From Bacteroidia bacterium (GTDB lineage Bacteria > Bacteroidota > Bacteroidia > Bacteroidales > Azobacteroidaceae), in assembly GCA_025996835.1 (NCBI GenBank), contig BNTU01000139.1, forward strand, positions 1 to 7,585: a stretch of 7,585 bases of DNA, read 5' to 3'. Positions 5,999 to 7,585 of the stretch are shown here, piece after piece. The notes below the pieces were generated by a model. That model made no database searches. It worked only from the letters and a program-made list of their open reading frames with translations, and had not been told where the DNA came from. Both the position numbers and the translations under genes were made by a program. Position 1 is the stretch's first letter. Every line of letters begins with the position of its first letter.

Positions 5999-7585
5999 TT
6001 AAAATTTCACCACCACATTTGCCATGAAATTTGTGCCTGCCTGCGGGAAATAGCCGAAGTCTTCATTTCGCGTTTCTTGTTGGTAAGACGAATAAACCCA
6101 CGCATTGCTTTCATATTGAGTATTGAATAAATTATTTACTAATACGTTCAATGTCAATGACTTAACACCTTTCAAGTGGAATGTATAGCCCAATCGGAGA
6201 TTATTGACAAAATAGGCATCCAAACTGCGGGCATCGCTTCCGGTGTTGTCAATATATTGTTTGCCCACAAAATTGGATTGCAATCCGCCGTCCCAATTTT
6301 TCAAAGACACGGCAAACAAACTTCCGGCGGTCACATTGGGCGAAAAAGCAATTGGAGTCGTTCCCAACGCATTTCCGACCTGACCTATCCATTCCCAATT
6401 TTCATCGTATTCATCGACATACTCGGTATAGTTTTTGATTTCATTGCTACTGAGGGTTAAATTGCCATTCCATTTCAACCAGGAGGTGATGCGCGCGCCC
6501 AATACGAGTTCTGCACCCATGCGGTAACTCTCCGGTACATTCGATGTCAGCGGCTCGCCGATTTCGTTCACTTTGCCCGTCAAAACCAATTGGTCTTTGT
6601 AGCCCATATAATATAAATTCAGTCCGGCGGAGAAAGTGCGATTATTGAATTTATAGCCTAATTCATAATCCTGCAAGCGTTCCGGTTTGGGAATTTCGTT
6701 AATATTGGCATTGGTATAGTTGTTGCGATTCGGCTCACGGTTGGCAATAGCAAAAGAAGCATACACGTTATTCTCCTTATTTATTTGGTAAAACAAACCG
6801 ACTTTGGGATTGAAAAAGTTGAACTTATCGTGCACATTCAAATTTTGCATTTCCCCGATGCTCCAATCCCACACATCGTTTTTTCCTTTAATTTGATAAT
6901 CAATATAGCGGTATTGAGCATCGCCATAAAGACTTAATTCGTTGGTCAGTTGATAATTAGCTTTTAAATAAATGTTGGCATCGGTTTTGTCGCCGGTGCT
7001 GCGATAATACTCGTGATTGGGTTGAAAATCTGCATCTCCGGCATAATCTTTCACCCATTTCACGTAGCCGAAGTGATTGCCCTCATATTTATTTGCGCCA
7101 CCACCCAACGACACATTCCACTTATTTTGGGTGTAATCCAATGAGAAAATACCGCCGTAGAAATCATTGTCGAGCCATTTTTCACGAACCAAATCACTTT
7201 CCCCTGCTTGAAGACCATACTCTTCCAATGCTCTGTTGTCCTTGTATTCTTCGTAATAGCCTTGCCCTTTGGTGTAATGCAATGCTACATTCAAATTCAA
7301 ATTGGAACTTAAGCGTTGCAAAAGGCTTAATTGATAATGCGTTTGGTCGTAATTATCGGTCTGATTGGCATAAAAAAGCTCATTGCCATCGGCATCTTCG
7401 CCCATATAACCCGAAGGATTGTAGGTGCGATAGCCGCCTGCCAGAATATCAGAGGGCACGCCATCCCAAGCGTGGTAGGTCTTTTCTTTGCCGCCAAACG
7501 TGATAAATTTCACCAGCGAATTGTCGTTAAAATACGCGCCCTGCGCAAAATAGGACTTCAAATCGACTGCCGCACGGTCGATGAA
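5999..7585 (-). CDS. TonB-dependent receptor, barrel domain, 5' end beyond window
   Basis: The C-terminal 528 residues of an outer-membrane TonB-dependent receptor, a 22-strand barrel that imports scarce ligands using TonB/ExbBD energy. The frame is open to the right edge. The first visible residues, FIDRAAVDLKSYFAQGAYF, are barrel sequence, so the signal peptide, carboxypeptidase-like domain if any, TonB box and plug lie outside. Evidence for the family: alternating aromatic and polar strands throughout, FNPKVGLFYQINKENNVYASFAI, the NNLFNTQYESNAW motif near the end, and a C-terminal VVVKF ending in Phe, the usual signal for BAM-mediated insertion. An apparent start at 7561 (TTG) is only an internal Leu codon. 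It resembles iron/siderophore- or cofactor-type receptors more than SusC glycan receptors, and no SusD follows it; substrate is unknown. Its 3' end converges on the reductase fragment with 24 bp between stop codons. Confidence 0.92.
   Translation of the reverse strand, partial: FIDRAAVDLKSYFAQGAYFNDNSLVKFITFGGKEKTYHAWDGVPSDILAGGYRTYNPSGYMGEDADGNELFYANQTDNYDQTHYQLSLLQRLSSNLNLNVALHYTKGQGYYEEYKDNRALEEYGLQAGESDLVREKWLDNDFYGGIFSLDYTQNKWNVSLGGGANKYEGNHFGYVKWVKDYAGDADFQPNHEYYRSTGDKTDANIYLKANYQLTNELSLYGDAQYRYIDYQIKGKNDVWDWSIGEMQNLNVHDKFNFFNPKVGLFYQINKENNVYASFAIANREPNRNNYTNANINEIPKPERLQDYELGYKFNNRTFSAGLNLYYMGYKDQLVLTGKVNEIGEPLTSNVPESYRMGAELVLGARITSWLKWNGNLTLSSNEIKNYTEYVDEYDENWEWIGQVGNALGTTPIAFSPNVTAGSLFAVSLKNWDGGLQSNFVGKQYIDNTGSDARSLDAYFVNNLRLGYTFHLKGVKSLTLNVLVNNLFNTQYESNAWVYSSYQQETRNEDFGYFPQAGTNFMANVVVKF

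Overview
The window looks like a piece of a Bacteroidales genome (phylum Bacteroidota). The evidence is the gene content, with closest resemblance to families I know from Bacteroides, Tannerella and relatives: a NamZ/DUF1343 exo-muramidase, a GH29 fucosidase, a TonB receptor, a GLUG-repeat remnant, a DUF234-type ATPase remnant and a B12-dependent ribonucleotide reductase tail. Several genes are also preceded by the Bacteroidota -7 promoter motif TAnnTTTG rather than by Shine-Dalgarno sites. No species call is possible.

Layout from left to right. Positions 1-280 are a degenerate array of 12-bp tandem repeats that runs off the left edge in graded blocks and stops 7 bp before the start of namZ (288-1457, +). 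Convergent with it, 39 bp away, is a secreted GH29 alpha-L-fucosidase (1497-3287, -) with its own -7 box. The 566 bp between the fucosidase and metA hold no intact gene. They contain a second, divergent -7 box and the frameshifted remnant of a GLUG-repeat surface protein (about 3512-3819, +). Next is metA (3854-4651, -), a homoserine acyltransferase with all catalytic residues but lacking the usual first 30 or so residues. Behind it lies the C-terminal part of a DUF234/PD-(D/E)XK ATPase (4684-5469, -). At about 5465-5475 this fragment meets, head to head and with no spacer, the C-terminal end of an adenosylcobalamin-dependent ribonucleotide reductase (5471-5974, +). The window closes with the barrel domain of a TonB-dependent receptor (5999-7585, -), which continues past the right edge.

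Functionally this is a mosaic rather than one operon. NamZ (peptidoglycan MurNAc release) and the fucosidase (host or dietary glycan trimming) are both exported sugar-releasing enzymes, but they face each other and need not be co-regulated. metA is a housekeeping methionine gene with its own likely promoter. The middle third is rich in gene debris: one frameshifted repeat protein and two 5'-truncated genes fused at a single breakpoint. That points to local rearrangement, or to a chimeric assembly. I see no convincing new multi-gene system. The items most worth checking are the graded repeat array whose units read as back-to-back minimal ORFs, the ATPase/reductase breakpoint, and the short MetA with an acetyl-CoA-type specificity residue.
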